DNA from: Lineus longissimus
Lineage: Eukaryota > Nemertea > Pilidiophora > Heteronemertea > Lineidae
Reading direction: 5' to 3'
Assembly: GCF_910592395.1 (NCBI RefSeq)
Contig: NC_088310.1
Coordinates: 12,099,501-12,163,500, forward strand
DNA: 64,000 nt
A program made the position numbers and the translations under genes. Numbering within the stretch: position 1 is the first letter of the stretch; every line of letters begins with the position of its first letter. The notes beneath the pieces were generated by a model. That model was not told the origin of the DNA. It ran no database searches and saw nothing but the letters and a program-made list of their open reading frames with translations. Below are positions 1 through 9,200 of this stretch, piece after piece.

Positions 1-217
1 TGTCATCATGAACGCATGATTCTTGTAAAATTGCCTTTAATGCCTTCTTGACAGAACTCACCAGGCGCTCCCAAGCTCCGCCCATGTGGGAAGCCTTAGG
101 ATGGTTGAAATGCCATTGAATATAATTTTTGGCCAACGTACTCTGCACATGATCATCTGCGTTCCATGCGACGATAGCTTGTTTGAGCTCACAAACCGCA
201 CCAATGAAATTGCTTTC
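1..217 (-). pseudogene. BEL/Pao integrase fragment (C-terminal half of the catalytic core)
   Basis: A minus-strand frame different from the RT frame encodes NFIGAVCELKQAIVAW, then WHFNHPKASHMGGAWERLV, continuing off the window edge. The GG-x-WER block is the segment carrying the catalytic glutamate in BEL/Pao integrases, and the upstream NFIGA follows the position of the second aspartate block (DNGTNF-type), which is only half present. It abuts the RT fragment at about 217 with no intervening RT core, RNase H or zinc-binding domain. This is seen directly in translation; the family assignment is from known BEL integrase motifs. It cannot encode a working integrase. Confidence 0.8.
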
Positions 218-717
218 CACAGGTACCGCAAGGCCTGGGAATCCTCGGTGGGGACGAGACATTGGTGAAACATACCCTCGATATCAGCTGAAATTGCAAT
301 GGAACCGCATCTGAACCGCACTAATACACCAACCAAAGTGTTAATGAGATCTGGGCCAGCGAGTAAATGGTCATTTAAGCTATCGCCCTTGTAAATTGCC
401 GCAGCATCAAAAACCACCCTTAATTTGTCGGGTTTCTTAGGATTTACTACACCATGATGAGGCAAATAGTAGGTGCGGTCACTGGTTTGTCTAGATTCCT
501 CAGGTGTCAACTTGCGAGCAAACCCACTTTTGACGTAGCCATTCATAACACTCGTGTACTTTTCACGCTGAGCGCTATTCTTTTCAAGTTTGTGACTAAG
601 GTTTTGAAATCGTCGCTCGGCCAATATGCGATTGTTTAGTAATTTAACGGGGTATTCTGACCACAGCATACCGACCTCGTAGTGGCCACTTGGAGTGTGC
701 CGTATTGAGGAGTCTAA
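218..717 (-). pseudogene. BEL/Pao reverse transcriptase, N-terminal part only
   Basis: The minus-strand frame gives the RT fingers and early palm: YYLPHHGVVNP, LRVVFDAAA, then SADIEGMFHQ, which holds the first catalytic aspartate, and finally LRYLW. The YVDD-type box and everything after it is absent, because the coding sequence jumps into integrase near 217. Upstream the fragment ends at the LINE insertion, and its continuation resumes at 3437. The duplicated 13 bp marks where the LINE cut it. Without the YVDD motif this RT is inactive. Confidence 0.85.
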
Positions 718-730
718 CATGGCCTGTGCC
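718..730. repeat. Left copy of 13-bp target-site duplication of the L1-like LINE
   Basis: The sequence catggcctgtgcc here is repeated exactly at 3424-3436, directly after the LINE poly(A). It defines the insertion point of the LINE within the BEL pol region. Confidence 0.93.
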
Positions 731-3193
731 ATATTCTTTCCAAAGGAGAGCGACTTTTTAATCAAACTGAACAATGACGAAAAGGAACAATGCGAAGGTG
801 ATGTAACTAGTGCGGAATGTTTAGAGGTATTGAAAAATATGAAAAACGGAAAGAGTCCAGGATCATCCGGTTTTACAGTTGAGTTTTATAAATTTTTTTG
901 GACGGACATTAACCCATTTTTAGTCAGATCTTTTGATGCGGCATTAGACAACAATTCACTCTCCATAACACAACGACAAGGTGTGATAACTTGCATTCCC
1001 AAACCAGGGAAATCTAAAGATTACCTAAAGAACTGGCGCCCTATCTCGCTTCTGAATGTGGACTACAAACTTTTATCTGGAGTCATGGCGAATAGAATGA
1101 AACTTTATTTAGACAAATTAATATCTCCGCATCAAAAAGGCTTTATGAAAGGTCGATATATTAGTGAATGTACAAGACTCATGTATGATATAATTCAGGA
1201 ACTAGACAAGCGAAACGCGGCAGGTTTAATTCTTTTGCTCGATTTTCAAAAGGCTTTTGATACTCTAAGTCATTTTTTCCTTGACAAAGTCCTCGATTAT
1301 TTTAACTTTGGTGATACCTTTAAAAAGTGGATAACAATATTATATACTAACAGTGAGAGTCGGATAATTCAAAACGGATTTCTGTCAGCCAGTTTCCCAG
1401 TACAAAGAGGGGTGCGACAAGGGGACCCCTTGTCCCCTTACCTATTCATTTTGGCAACACAGTTGCTGACAGCTGCCCTCGTCGAACACCCGGATGTTAA
1501 AGGTATCAATATTGACAGTTCTGAATTTCTCATCAGTCAATATGCGGATGACACCGATTTATTCCTTGAAAACGATCAGGAGACTTTCTGCACTGTCCTC
1601 CATATTTTAGAGGCATTTGCAGACTGCTCAGGTCTGCATCTTAATTATGATAAAACAGTTGTGGTTCGAATAGGATTGAATGATGATGTTATCTACCGTC
1701 CGGATTTGCCTCTTCAATGGCAAACACGTGGCTCATTTAGAAGCTTGGGGATCAAATTCGACCTGGATAGCAATGATTACACGGAAACGAATTATCGCAC
1801 AAAGCTTAAAGACTTCCAGGCTACCTTAAATGCCTGGACGGCTAGGAACTTGACAGTATTTGGTCGCATCGTCATTGTCAAATCCCTTGCTTTGTCTAAA
1901 CTGGTACACCTTTTCATGGCTCTACCTAACCCACCAAGACATATTCTTGACGCTCTCCAAAAGCGAATTTTTGAATTCATCTGGGCAAACAAGAGAGACA
2001 AAATCAAACGTACAACAATGTTTAATAGCTATGAAAATGGTGGTTTCAATGTTCCAAATGTTACTCTCTTTTGTCAATCACTTAAATTGTCTTGGATCAA
2101 ACGGCTGATTAAGCTTGAAAAGGTTACCCCCTGGAATACTTTACTGGTGTCCACTCTAGAGGATTATGGTGGACACTTTATCTGGTATAGTAATGATAAC
2201 AATTCCTCGTTTTTATCCAAACTTAACCCCTTCTGGAAGGATGTTTTCGGTGCTTGGGTGTCTCTGGTCAGTAGTGAAATAGATCGCAACTCAAATATTG
2301 AGGACATTTTAAAGCAGCCATTATTTCATAACAAATATATCAAAATCAATGGGAGGAGTATATTTTACAAAGGCTGGCACGAAAGTGGTGTACAATTTAT
2401 TAATCAAATTATAGATGACGATGGTAACTTTCTCACTTGGGAAAAGCTCTCACCTGAATTTACGGGTAATGTACACTTTCTGCAGCACAAGGCTCTGGTT
2501 GATGCCATACCAAAGAATTGGAAAAAGCGTATAAAGGAAGGCGGATGTAAACTGGTCGAATTTATGCCGGTAACTATTGCTGCTATCAAAAACTGTGCTA
2601 AACCAACTCAAATATATTATAAAAGGGTGATCAAAATGTATGCAACATGTCCGGATAAATCACAACGCAAATGGGAAAACTTATTTGGAGAGGACATTGA
2701 TTGGTCATCAATCTATTCAATTCCATTCATTTGTACGAGGGAGACCAAATTGCGATTTTTCCAGTTAAAAATACTGCATCGTATTTTGCCCACCAATGTC
2801 CTCTTGCATAAATATGGCATTAGCGAATCCAGAATGTGCAGCTTCTGTGGCTTTTACACGGAAACTTTGGAACATGTCTTTTTTGAGTGTACCCACGCAA
2901 AGTCAGTATGGTTGCGATTGTCAGAGTGGCTCTCGGATCATGGCGAACAATTTCTACCAAATCTCCGAGAAGTAATTCTGGGAGATCCTCGTTCATCGGA
3001 ACTGGTCCAGCATATCAATTTAATTGCAAAACAATTCTTGTATCACTGTAAACTCAGACAATCGCAACCATTCTTCAGAAACTTATTATCAATGATACGG
3101 TTCACGTCGAGAGTAGAAAAGATCTATCTCAGACACGATAAGTTCATGATGAAATGGGGCCTTCTCATAGATGCCCTGGAAAATATAGCATAA
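731..3193 (+). CDS. LINE ORF2 fragment: reverse transcriptase plus zf-RVT domain
   Basis: About 820 codons with no native start. The open frame continues upstream into BEL sequence only by chance. In order it shows an RT thumb-proximal region with SPGSSGFTVEFYKFFW, the palm motif LDFQKAFDTLSH (first Asp), VRQGDPLSPYLF, and the catalytic box QYADDTDLFL (YADD, near 1540-1565). These are followed by the connector and a C-terminal zf-RVT-like region with CSFCGFYTETLEHVFFEC around 2839-2890. The HxxF-EC arrangement and the overall length fit the L1/Tx1 clade. The endonuclease and ORF1 are missing through 5' truncation, so the copy is not autonomous. The reading frame is otherwise intact. The product would act in target-primed reverse transcription in the nucleus. 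Confidence 0.92.
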   Translation: MFFPKESDFLIKLNNDEKEQCEGDVTSAECLEVLKNMKNGKSPGSSGFTVEFYKFFWTDINPFLVRSFDAALDNNSLSITQRQGVITCIPKPGKSKDYLKNWRPISLLNVDYKLLSGVMANRMKLYLDKLISPHQKGFMKGRYISECTRLMYDIIQELDKRNAAGLILLLDFQKAFDTLSHFFLDKVLDYFNFGDTFKKWITILYTNSESRIIQNGFLSASFPVQRGVRQGDPLSPYLFILATQLLTAALVEHPDVKGINIDSSEFLISQYADDTDLFLENDQETFCTVLHILEAFADCSGLHLNYDKTVVVRIGLNDDVIYRPDLPLQWQTRGSFRSLGIKFDLDSNDYTETNYRTKLKDFQATLNAWTARNLTVFGRIVIVKSLALSKLVHLFMALPNPPRHILDALQKRIFEFIWANKRDKIKRTTMFNSYENGGFNVPNVTLFCQSLKLSWIKRLIKLEKVTPWNTLLVSTLEDYGGHFIWYSNDNNSSFLSKLNPFWKDVFGAWVSLVSSEIDRNSNIEDILKQPLFHNKYIKINGRSIFYKGWHESGVQFINQIIDDDGNFLTWEKLSPEFTGNVHFLQHKALVDAIPKNWKKRIKEGGCKLVEFMPVTIAAIKNCAKPTQIYYKRVIKMYATCPDKSQRKWENLFGEDIDWSSIYSIPFICTRETKLRFFQLKILHRILPTNVLLHKYGISESRMCSFCGFYTETLEHVFFECTHAKSVWLRLSEWLSDHGEQFLPNLREVILGDPRSSELVQHINLIAKQFLYHCKLRQSQPFFRNLLSMIRFTSRVEKIYLRHDKFMMKWGLLIDALENIA

Positions 3194-3423
3194 CATACAC
3201 TGTACATTTCGTCGAGTAATTGCACGCTGACCCACTTTTGCCTTGTTATCTGTAGCCGCAAAAGGAATTTACTGTACCCTGAACCGTTTTGAACAACAAG
3301 GTCGCCATCTATCGTTTTATATTGTAACAATATTATGTACTTGCATGCCCTCTTATTCTGTAGAACTTCATGTAACAGTTGTGTTTTTGGTGAATAAAAT
3401 TATCAATAACAAAAAAAAAAAAA
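731..3423 (+). mobile_element. L1/Tx1-like non-LTR retrotransposon, 5'-truncated, young
   Basis: The insertion starts abruptly inside ORF2, between endonuclease and RT. It contains an open RT frame to 3193 and a 3' UTR of about 215 bp with an aataaa signal near 3394, and it ends in an A-rich tail. It is bracketed by perfect 13-bp target-site duplications. The 5' truncation, A tail and TSD are the hallmarks of target-primed reverse transcription. The absence of stops or frameshifts over 820 codons indicates recent insertion. The surrounding BEL copy is older because it was broken by this event. Confidence 0.94.
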
Positions 3424-3436
3424 CATGGCCTGTGCC
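3424..3436. repeat. Right copy of 13-bp target-site duplication of the L1-like LINE
   Basis: An exact repeat of 718-730, immediately following the LINE A-tail. After it the BEL minus-strand pol sequence resumes. Confidence 0.93.
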
Positions 3437-3446
3437 TTTTGATCAT

Positions 3447-4391
3447 TCATAGATATGGGTCTTTCAGACACCGACTTGGACCCAAAACTGTCTGTTTGCC
3501 AGAACTTCTCAACCTGAGAATGCAATTCATCATTACTGATATGAATGAAATGACACTAGGGCTAGAATCGCAATTCGCGTTTCCATTGTTAGCTACCGCA
3601 GGCCCCATGACCGTCCAACCCAAAGGCGTTTTGAAGGCCATGGGAAGGTCATCTGGACCTTCTCGAACCTCAAGAGGAAGAAATGCCCGTTTTGTGTCGA
3701 CTCCAATCAATACAGTTATTTGACCCGAGTCGACTGGGGAAAGATTCAAGTCTTGAATATGTGGCCAAACTGGACACTCGTTATCATTACTTGGCAGTGA
3801 TTGTTGCGGGAAGTTGAATGGGGCATTGAAAGTCAATGCGTTGGTGACTTTCAAGGGAGTCATGTTTGGGGCATTTGGGTCACTCAACCAGAAATACACC
3901 CTTTTGGAGTTCTGGACTGGTTCAGTTTCCCTTATGTTTCCAATGGAGAGGGTACAGCGTGGCCCATTAAGGCCTACGCCTCTAGCGAATGATTCTCTGA
4001 TAAGAGTAGCCTGACTACCCGAATCGAGCATAGCAAAAGTATCAACAACACGACCGTTGGGTGTGTGGAGCCTCACCGGCAAAGTCTGCAAATACGCTGT
4101 ACTTGAGACAGGCCGGGTCATTGTTACTGTCGCTATGCGGGAAGAATCACCGGCCTCGACATCTTTGGAGAATGAGCTATGTAATAGGGACGAATGGCGT
4201 TTGCCGCAATCATCAACGTTACACCTACGCTTTGAAATGCAATCTACACTAAGATGAAATTTCTTGTGACACAAAAAACACCTTCCGTTACTTTTAAACC
4301 AGAGAAGTTTCTCTTTTGGGGTTTTCTTTTGAAAGTCTTGACACTCGGTCAGCCAGTGTCCCTTCGAGCAAAACTGACAACGCTTGACCAC
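3447..4391 (-). pseudogene. BEL/Pao gag C-terminus (zinc knuckles) and aspartic protease
   Basis: A 314-codon minus-strand frame opens with CQFCSKGHWLTEC and CFLCHKKFHLSVDC, two CCHC-like knuckles that bind nucleic acid in gag. A serine/acid-rich linker and a retropepsin-like domain follow with AMLDSGSQATLI (active-site DSG) around residue 120. Further on, GWTVMGPA is the usual end of the BEL protease region. The frame then runs into RT-proximal sequence up to the LINE junction. The protease motif itself looks intact; the element as a whole is not. Family assignment is firm from domain order. Confidence 0.87.
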
Positions 4392-4393
4392 AT

Positions 4394-5079
4394 TTACATT
4401 TGAACTGGTGCGGCAGGGGTCATAAGCGTAGCCTGTTTCACAACAGGAAATTTACCGCTGGCAGGCGACTTCGCGTCTCTAGTACTTTCACGAGAGATTG
4501 GCTCAAGTGCTCCACCGTATCGCATAGCCTTTTCTTTCTCTATCAACCACTGGTGAAAGAGCTCAACCGTTGGATCGCCTTTGCCGACGTCAACTACGTA
4601 CCTACCCCACGCCTCCTTCATGTTGTAAGGTAGGCGTGACGTAAGGTCAACCAAGAGACCTTTACCTTTAAGGTCAGCCGCGTAGCCCATTGTGCGAAAG
4701 ACTTGTACCAGTTGACATACTTGAGTAAAATAGCCTGGCAAATCTGAATTTTTTAAAGATTTTGGCCACTATTGATAAATGCCTCAATGATAAGAGTTGG
4801 ATTACCATACCTAGTTTCCAGTTCCTTGATCGCGCTTTCGTAACTGTTGCCACTCAACAATAATCCAAGCACCTTGCTCCTTGTCTCATCCCCCAAAAAA
4901 GACTTCAAATAACCTAGTTTTTGTGAATTAGACAACAAATTGTTGTCCCCAATGAGGTTCTTAAAACCAAGATACCACTCAGGCCAATCAGTGGGCTCGC
5001 CGTTGAAAACATTGAATGTTAGTTTTGGAAGTCCCAAATTGGGGAAGGAGCCAGCGAACACGGGTTTTTCGTCATACAC
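4394..5079 (-). pseudogene. BEL/Pao gag core, frameshifted
   Basis: Two adjacent minus-strand frames (4753-5079 and 4394-4741) together give the conserved BEL gag region: LPKLTFNVFNGEPTDWPEWY, then LGYLKSFLGDETRSKVLGL, a break at about 4742-4752, and the zinc-knuckle-proximal part with KGLLVDLTSRLPYNMKEAW. The W-x2-W-x2-F block and the Y-L repeats are characteristic of the gag domain often called DUF1759. The stop and frame change between the two pieces means no full gag is made from this copy. Confidence 0.82.
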
Positions 5080-5082
5080 AGG

Positions 5083-5522
5083 TTAAAAAAAATCACATTC
5101 ACGGGCAGCTCCGAATTTCACATGGCTCCGATCGTTCTGATCTTCTAACCATTCGTTGGTGCGACTCGAACTAGTTGATTTTACCGTACTACTATCCGAC
5201 ACGTCCACGAGTTCTATTTTGAGGGTTTTTAGCTTTCTTTCCTGGGCGATTTGACGAAGTTTTTCCTTCTCGTGGCGTTCAGAGGTTTCGAGGGCCTGCA
5301 TTTGAAGCTCGTGCTCGAGCATCATTTCTCGACCTCGCGCTTTGATTCGGACAGCTGGCTATCAGTTTCATCAACTGTTACCCACGAGGTTTCGTTTATA
5401 CCATCATAGATTGTGTTCTGCGTTTCGGTTTCGTCATAGGCTAGAGCACTGGCCGCCTCTCTCGCTTTCAATGACGGTTTATAGACCTGCCCGTACCGAC
5501 TTCTTTGTTGTTTATCGCTCAT
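5083..5522 (-). pseudogene. BEL/Pao gag N-terminal leader, two frames
   Basis: From the candidate start at 5522 a 66-codon frame runs to 5322 and overlaps an 80-codon frame (5083-5325) rich in E, K and Q, with a coiled-coil-like stretch (LEHELQMQALETSERHEKEK). A lysine/acid-rich coiled-coil leader before the gag core is usual in BEL elements. The two frames must be joined by a shift near 5322-5325. No independent function is recognised; the call rests on position upstream of the gag core. Confidence 0.62.
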
Positions 5523-5605
5523 GGTTCAGGTTCAGGGTAAGGTTCGCGACACGCCACTGGTTTTCTTGCCGTTCGCAAGATCAAATTGTAGATTCATGGT
5601 TCATG

Positions 5606-5645
5606 ATTCTCGTCCTGGCTAGTCGCTCTGGAGGTTCCATATTCG
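5606..5645 (+). repeat. Left arm of 40-bp inverted repeat
   Basis: This is an inverted match to 5861-5900 with a single difference (t/c at the middle). The arms contain gctctggaggttccatattc. They could be MITE termini or an LTR-internal palindrome. Confidence 0.85.
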
Positions 5646-5860
5646 TTTACGCTGTTAACGACAACTTTCATGTTTCATAAGTCTCATCTTTATTATATTT
5701 GGTAAACTGCAAATTAAAGAATATATATAATCATATAGTCAGTACAAGATCGCATAAAAACCAGGCCTGCACAAATTTATGTTAAGATCTAAGAATTTTA
5801 CACGTAGGACTACGATAAATGAATGAGAGAAATTGGTGGAACAGAATATGTGATACATAC

Positions 5861-5900
5861 CGAATATGGAACCTCCAGAGCGACTAGCCGGGACGAGAAT
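5861..5900 (-). repeat. Right arm of 40-bp inverted repeat
   Basis: Reverse complement of 5606-5645 apart from one base. Confidence 0.85.
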
Positions 5901-5994
5901 GAATAACAATAAAAATCGACCGTATTTATAGGGCGGACCCAGACGCTTTCGTAGGCACCTGGCGGAACCCTTCAAGGGGAGACAAAGACATTTG

Positions 5995-6092
5995 CTATAA
6001 ATAGCTGCCAGGGGCCTGTGGAGGCGACCAGGCACACAGGTCAGCCGGTAAACACGACAGTAAACAAAATCTCCCGCCCGAAGCCAAATAAA
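5995..6092 (+). promoter_or_regulatory. TATA-like box and AATAAA, LTR-like or gene-proximal promoter
   Basis: ctataaatag at 5995-6004 and aataaa at 6087-6092 lie about 85 bp apart, the spacing of a compact LTR. This stretch also sits about 140 bp upstream of an ATG (6136) whose frame reads without a stop into the first recognised sacsin-like exon. It may be a plus-strand solo LTR, the promoter of a 5'-truncated gene, or both. Only the motifs are seen; function is inferred. Confidence 0.35.
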
Positions 6093-6267
6093 GAGTATTA
6101 CCCGGGAGTTTAGAATCTCCAACAGTTCGGCCGCTATGAAAGTAATTAAAGTCAATGAGATAACGAACATTTTTGTTTTAGGTATCACTGCGGGGAAGCC
6201 TCCAAGTTTGCCCCGCGAACTCCGGACACCTCTCGTTACTGTATTGTCACACAAACTTTGTTTTCAG

Positions 6268-9200
6268 GAAATTCTCCAAAACGCTGAAGACGCTGGTGCA
6301 AGTCATGCCAAGTTCATCTATGATAAACATGAATACACGAAAGAAGGGCTGGATCCGAAGTTGGCCAAGTTTCAGGTAAAGCGCTGAGAACTGAAATGGA
6401 AATTTGAAGGGCAGGGGTGATGTGTGGGGCGGATTTAGTGAATAGGGCAGACTATTGTGTCACAATGCTAGGCCCTGCTCAGGGTCCTTTTATAAAGACA
6501 AAGCGATCCTCCATGGAATTGAATCAGAAACACATTGAAAGTTACAGAAAAGCTTTTCTGACCAGTGAGATAGTACAGCCAGGCCTGTCCCTGAAGCTAG
6601 TCTTCACCAAAAGGTTACAGTTCCTCGAAGATCAAAGGCACATCCCTTTCCCCTTGCAGGGCCCAGCACTCTACGCCTACAATGATGCGGTTTTCTCGGA
6701 TAAAGACTTTGAAAACCTGCTCAACATACAGCACAGCTCCAAAAGAGAGGAACGTACAAAGGTTGGACGGTTCGGTCGCGGATTCAAATCTGTCTTTCAT
6801 ATGACAGGTAAGACTTATTTTATTGTACCCGAAATGACTGGTGAAAGTCGCCCGCAAATTCTTGCAAACTTGGCTATAGGGCATTTGTAAATAGTTTCTA
6901 CAATAGCAACTACGTTTGGGATTAAAGCTGGGGTTCGCACCTACTTTGGTACGACTGTGGCATGCAGTCATAGTTGCCCCAGCTTTGAACCAATCAGCTT
7001 TAAAGAGTGTCTTCGGCCATGTCCAAACATCTTTACTGGACTTCGCTTCATTTCAGAAATCCCTGTGCTCCTCAGTGGCTCATACTTTGGAAGAGTGAAC
7101 CCGTACAACGATGGAGAAATCTGCTGGAGCCTCTCAGAAGTTCTGTATAACAATCCGGTTGAGTTCGAAAGTTTCTTTGGTAAATTTGGGTTCAATGAAG
7201 CTGCGGCCAAAAACGGATTTTACAAAGGTACTGTGTTCCGCTTTCCTCTACGACAAGAAGTTTCTGAGTTGTGTGAAACACTGTATGGCGAGGAGAAAAT
7301 CAAGGAACTGTTCCGGATGCTCGAAGGCGATGTCTACATGAATCTGCTGTTCTTGAAATCTTTAGAGTCCATTGAGGTTTTCACCCGGGAGGTTTGTGAT
7401 GAGAGTTCTGAAGGAATGCGTGGGTTCAGTGTCGAGTTGAAAGACATTTCTATGGGTCACAACGAATCAATGGCTACTGCTTTGGAGAAGAGACAAACAT
7501 TCTTCAGTGATCTTGATATGGCCACTGATGAAGTACTTAAGGGGGAACGCAGGTTGACATATCAAGTTGAATTCAAGACGTCAGCAGCGCAAGATGATCA
7601 AAGATTCGTTGTGTGCCATTATTACAATGGGAAGAAAGATACACCGACACTGAAAAAGCTCCTTGAAGATCCCAACTTTAGTTACCTTCCTCTCGCAAGC
7701 GTTGCCATGCCAATTGGATGCGATACTGCTTGGCAGACGACAGAAAGTCAGCTGTTCTGTTTCTTTCCTCTGCCTCTCCATGACAACACTAGCCCAACAT
7801 GTCTCCCAATCCATGTCAACGCTTTCTTTGTTGTCAGTTCCAACAGAAGTGAAATCAAGTGGCCGACTACAGGACAGAATGTTGACAAGATGACAAAAGA
7901 TCTGCAGTGGAACCGCTGTCTTATAACAGAGCTCCTTCCACAGGCGTATGCACATCTTCTCGAGGATGCCACAGCATTACCTGATGTCCATCGACATGAC
8001 ATCTGCAGCGCATTCCCGAACATCGACCGGGTGAATGAGAAATGGAAGGATACCTTGTTGCCGCCATTCCTGAGGCAGGTTCACATGCTGTCTATCCTTC
8101 CAACCAGTGGCTCAACTGTTACAAAATATGTCTGCCTGAAAGATGCTGTGTTATGCCCGCCGTCTGCCGGTCCAGAGATACGATCTGCGCTCACCAACTT
8201 TCTGATAGATGCCGGGAGGAACCCAGTGTGTGTCCCTGAATACATGATAAGAGCAGTGAAGTCCCACAGTCCCCAAAGTCAAGTCACAGAAGCAACTCCA
8301 ATGTATCTCTGCCAACTGCTGAAGGAATGCAAAGAGTAAGTACAGTCGGCACACAGTAACCCCAGTTGACATTATTACGTCAAATTGATTTCATCTTCTT
8401 GGTGTATTGATAATGCAAGACAAGTTTCAATCCGTCATAGTCTTGAATTAAGTTGGTGGCATGAATCTTGCTTTCTCTCATACTATAATATGTTTCAATG
8501 AAGTTTATTCAGCGGTATAACTGCCATTTCTAGGTACCAGTCTTATTCAAGAGATGATAAACTGCGTCTCCTCCAGCACCTGTTCTCAGAAGCGGATGAC
8601 ACGATTGTTGACCTTGACCATATCCAGCTTCTTCCATTGGCAAACCAAAGGTTCACGGAGTTTGATATAGGCAGGGCTGCCATATACATCGGAACAGAGG
8701 AGGAGAGAGCCTTGCTTCCTAATCTTCAACACAAATTCCTGAGTGATGATCTTGACCCCTCACTGAAGCAAACACTCGCGCATAGATATATAACAGGTTG
8801 GTGCTGGCGTGTAGTCGCAGTTCTGCACCCCATCTTATTCTAACCGCAGGATTGATAATTATTCCTTGTTTGGCGAATAGACAGCACATGGAGACCCACA
8901 AGTAATAAGCAGTCTTGAGGAATGTAATGTTGTAATGTTTGCATCTTTGACCTTCATCACGCCTATCTCTGAGACAATTTCCATGACTGGTTGCAGTGCA
9001 GGCATGTAGTGTTCTGGACCGAATGGCGAACATTAACACCAACTCTCCTAAGAAAAGACACCGCTGAAGGCTATGAGGCGACTGCCAATATTTATGTGCT
9101 CTTTAATGTATTTCTCAGAATCTGATTATGTAATAATGCAAATCCAGTGGAATAAACAAGAAGGTTCTCGGTAATTGAGACAATCCGTTCTGCCTGTCAT

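Larger units (their letters stand above)
1..5522 (-). mobile_element. BEL/Pao LTR retrotransposon, decayed, running off the left edge
   Basis: Read on the minus strand, the order is gag, CCHC zinc knuckles, aspartic protease, reverse transcriptase and integrase, which is the BEL/Pao arrangement. The RT motif YYLPHHGVVNPKKPDKLRVV and the protease motif DSGSQATLI are typical of this superfamily. The reading frame is broken several times in gag. RT is joined directly to the late part of integrase, so the RT catalytic core, RNase H and early integrase are gone. A LINE sits inside it (731-3423). The 3' LTR lies beyond the left edge, and the 5' LTR probably lies between 5523 and about 5900 but its ends are not defined here. 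The copy is non-autonomous and dead. Confidence 0.88.
5523..5905 (-). other. Probable BEL 5' UTR/LTR region with a 40-bp inverted repeat
   Basis: No coding sequence is convincing here. A minus-strand AATAAA (plus strand tttatt at 5689-5694) suits an LTR polyadenylation signal. The segment 5606-5645 reappears as its reverse complement at 5861-5900 with one mismatch, enclosing 215 bp. Exact LTR borders (TG...CA) and a primer-binding site could not be fixed, so this stays a positional inference. Confidence 0.45.

Noticed and set aside
5739-6254. 171-codon minus-strand frame over the putative promoter
   Set aside because: No domain is recognised, and it crosses the inverted repeat and the ATG-bearing region; treated as chance.
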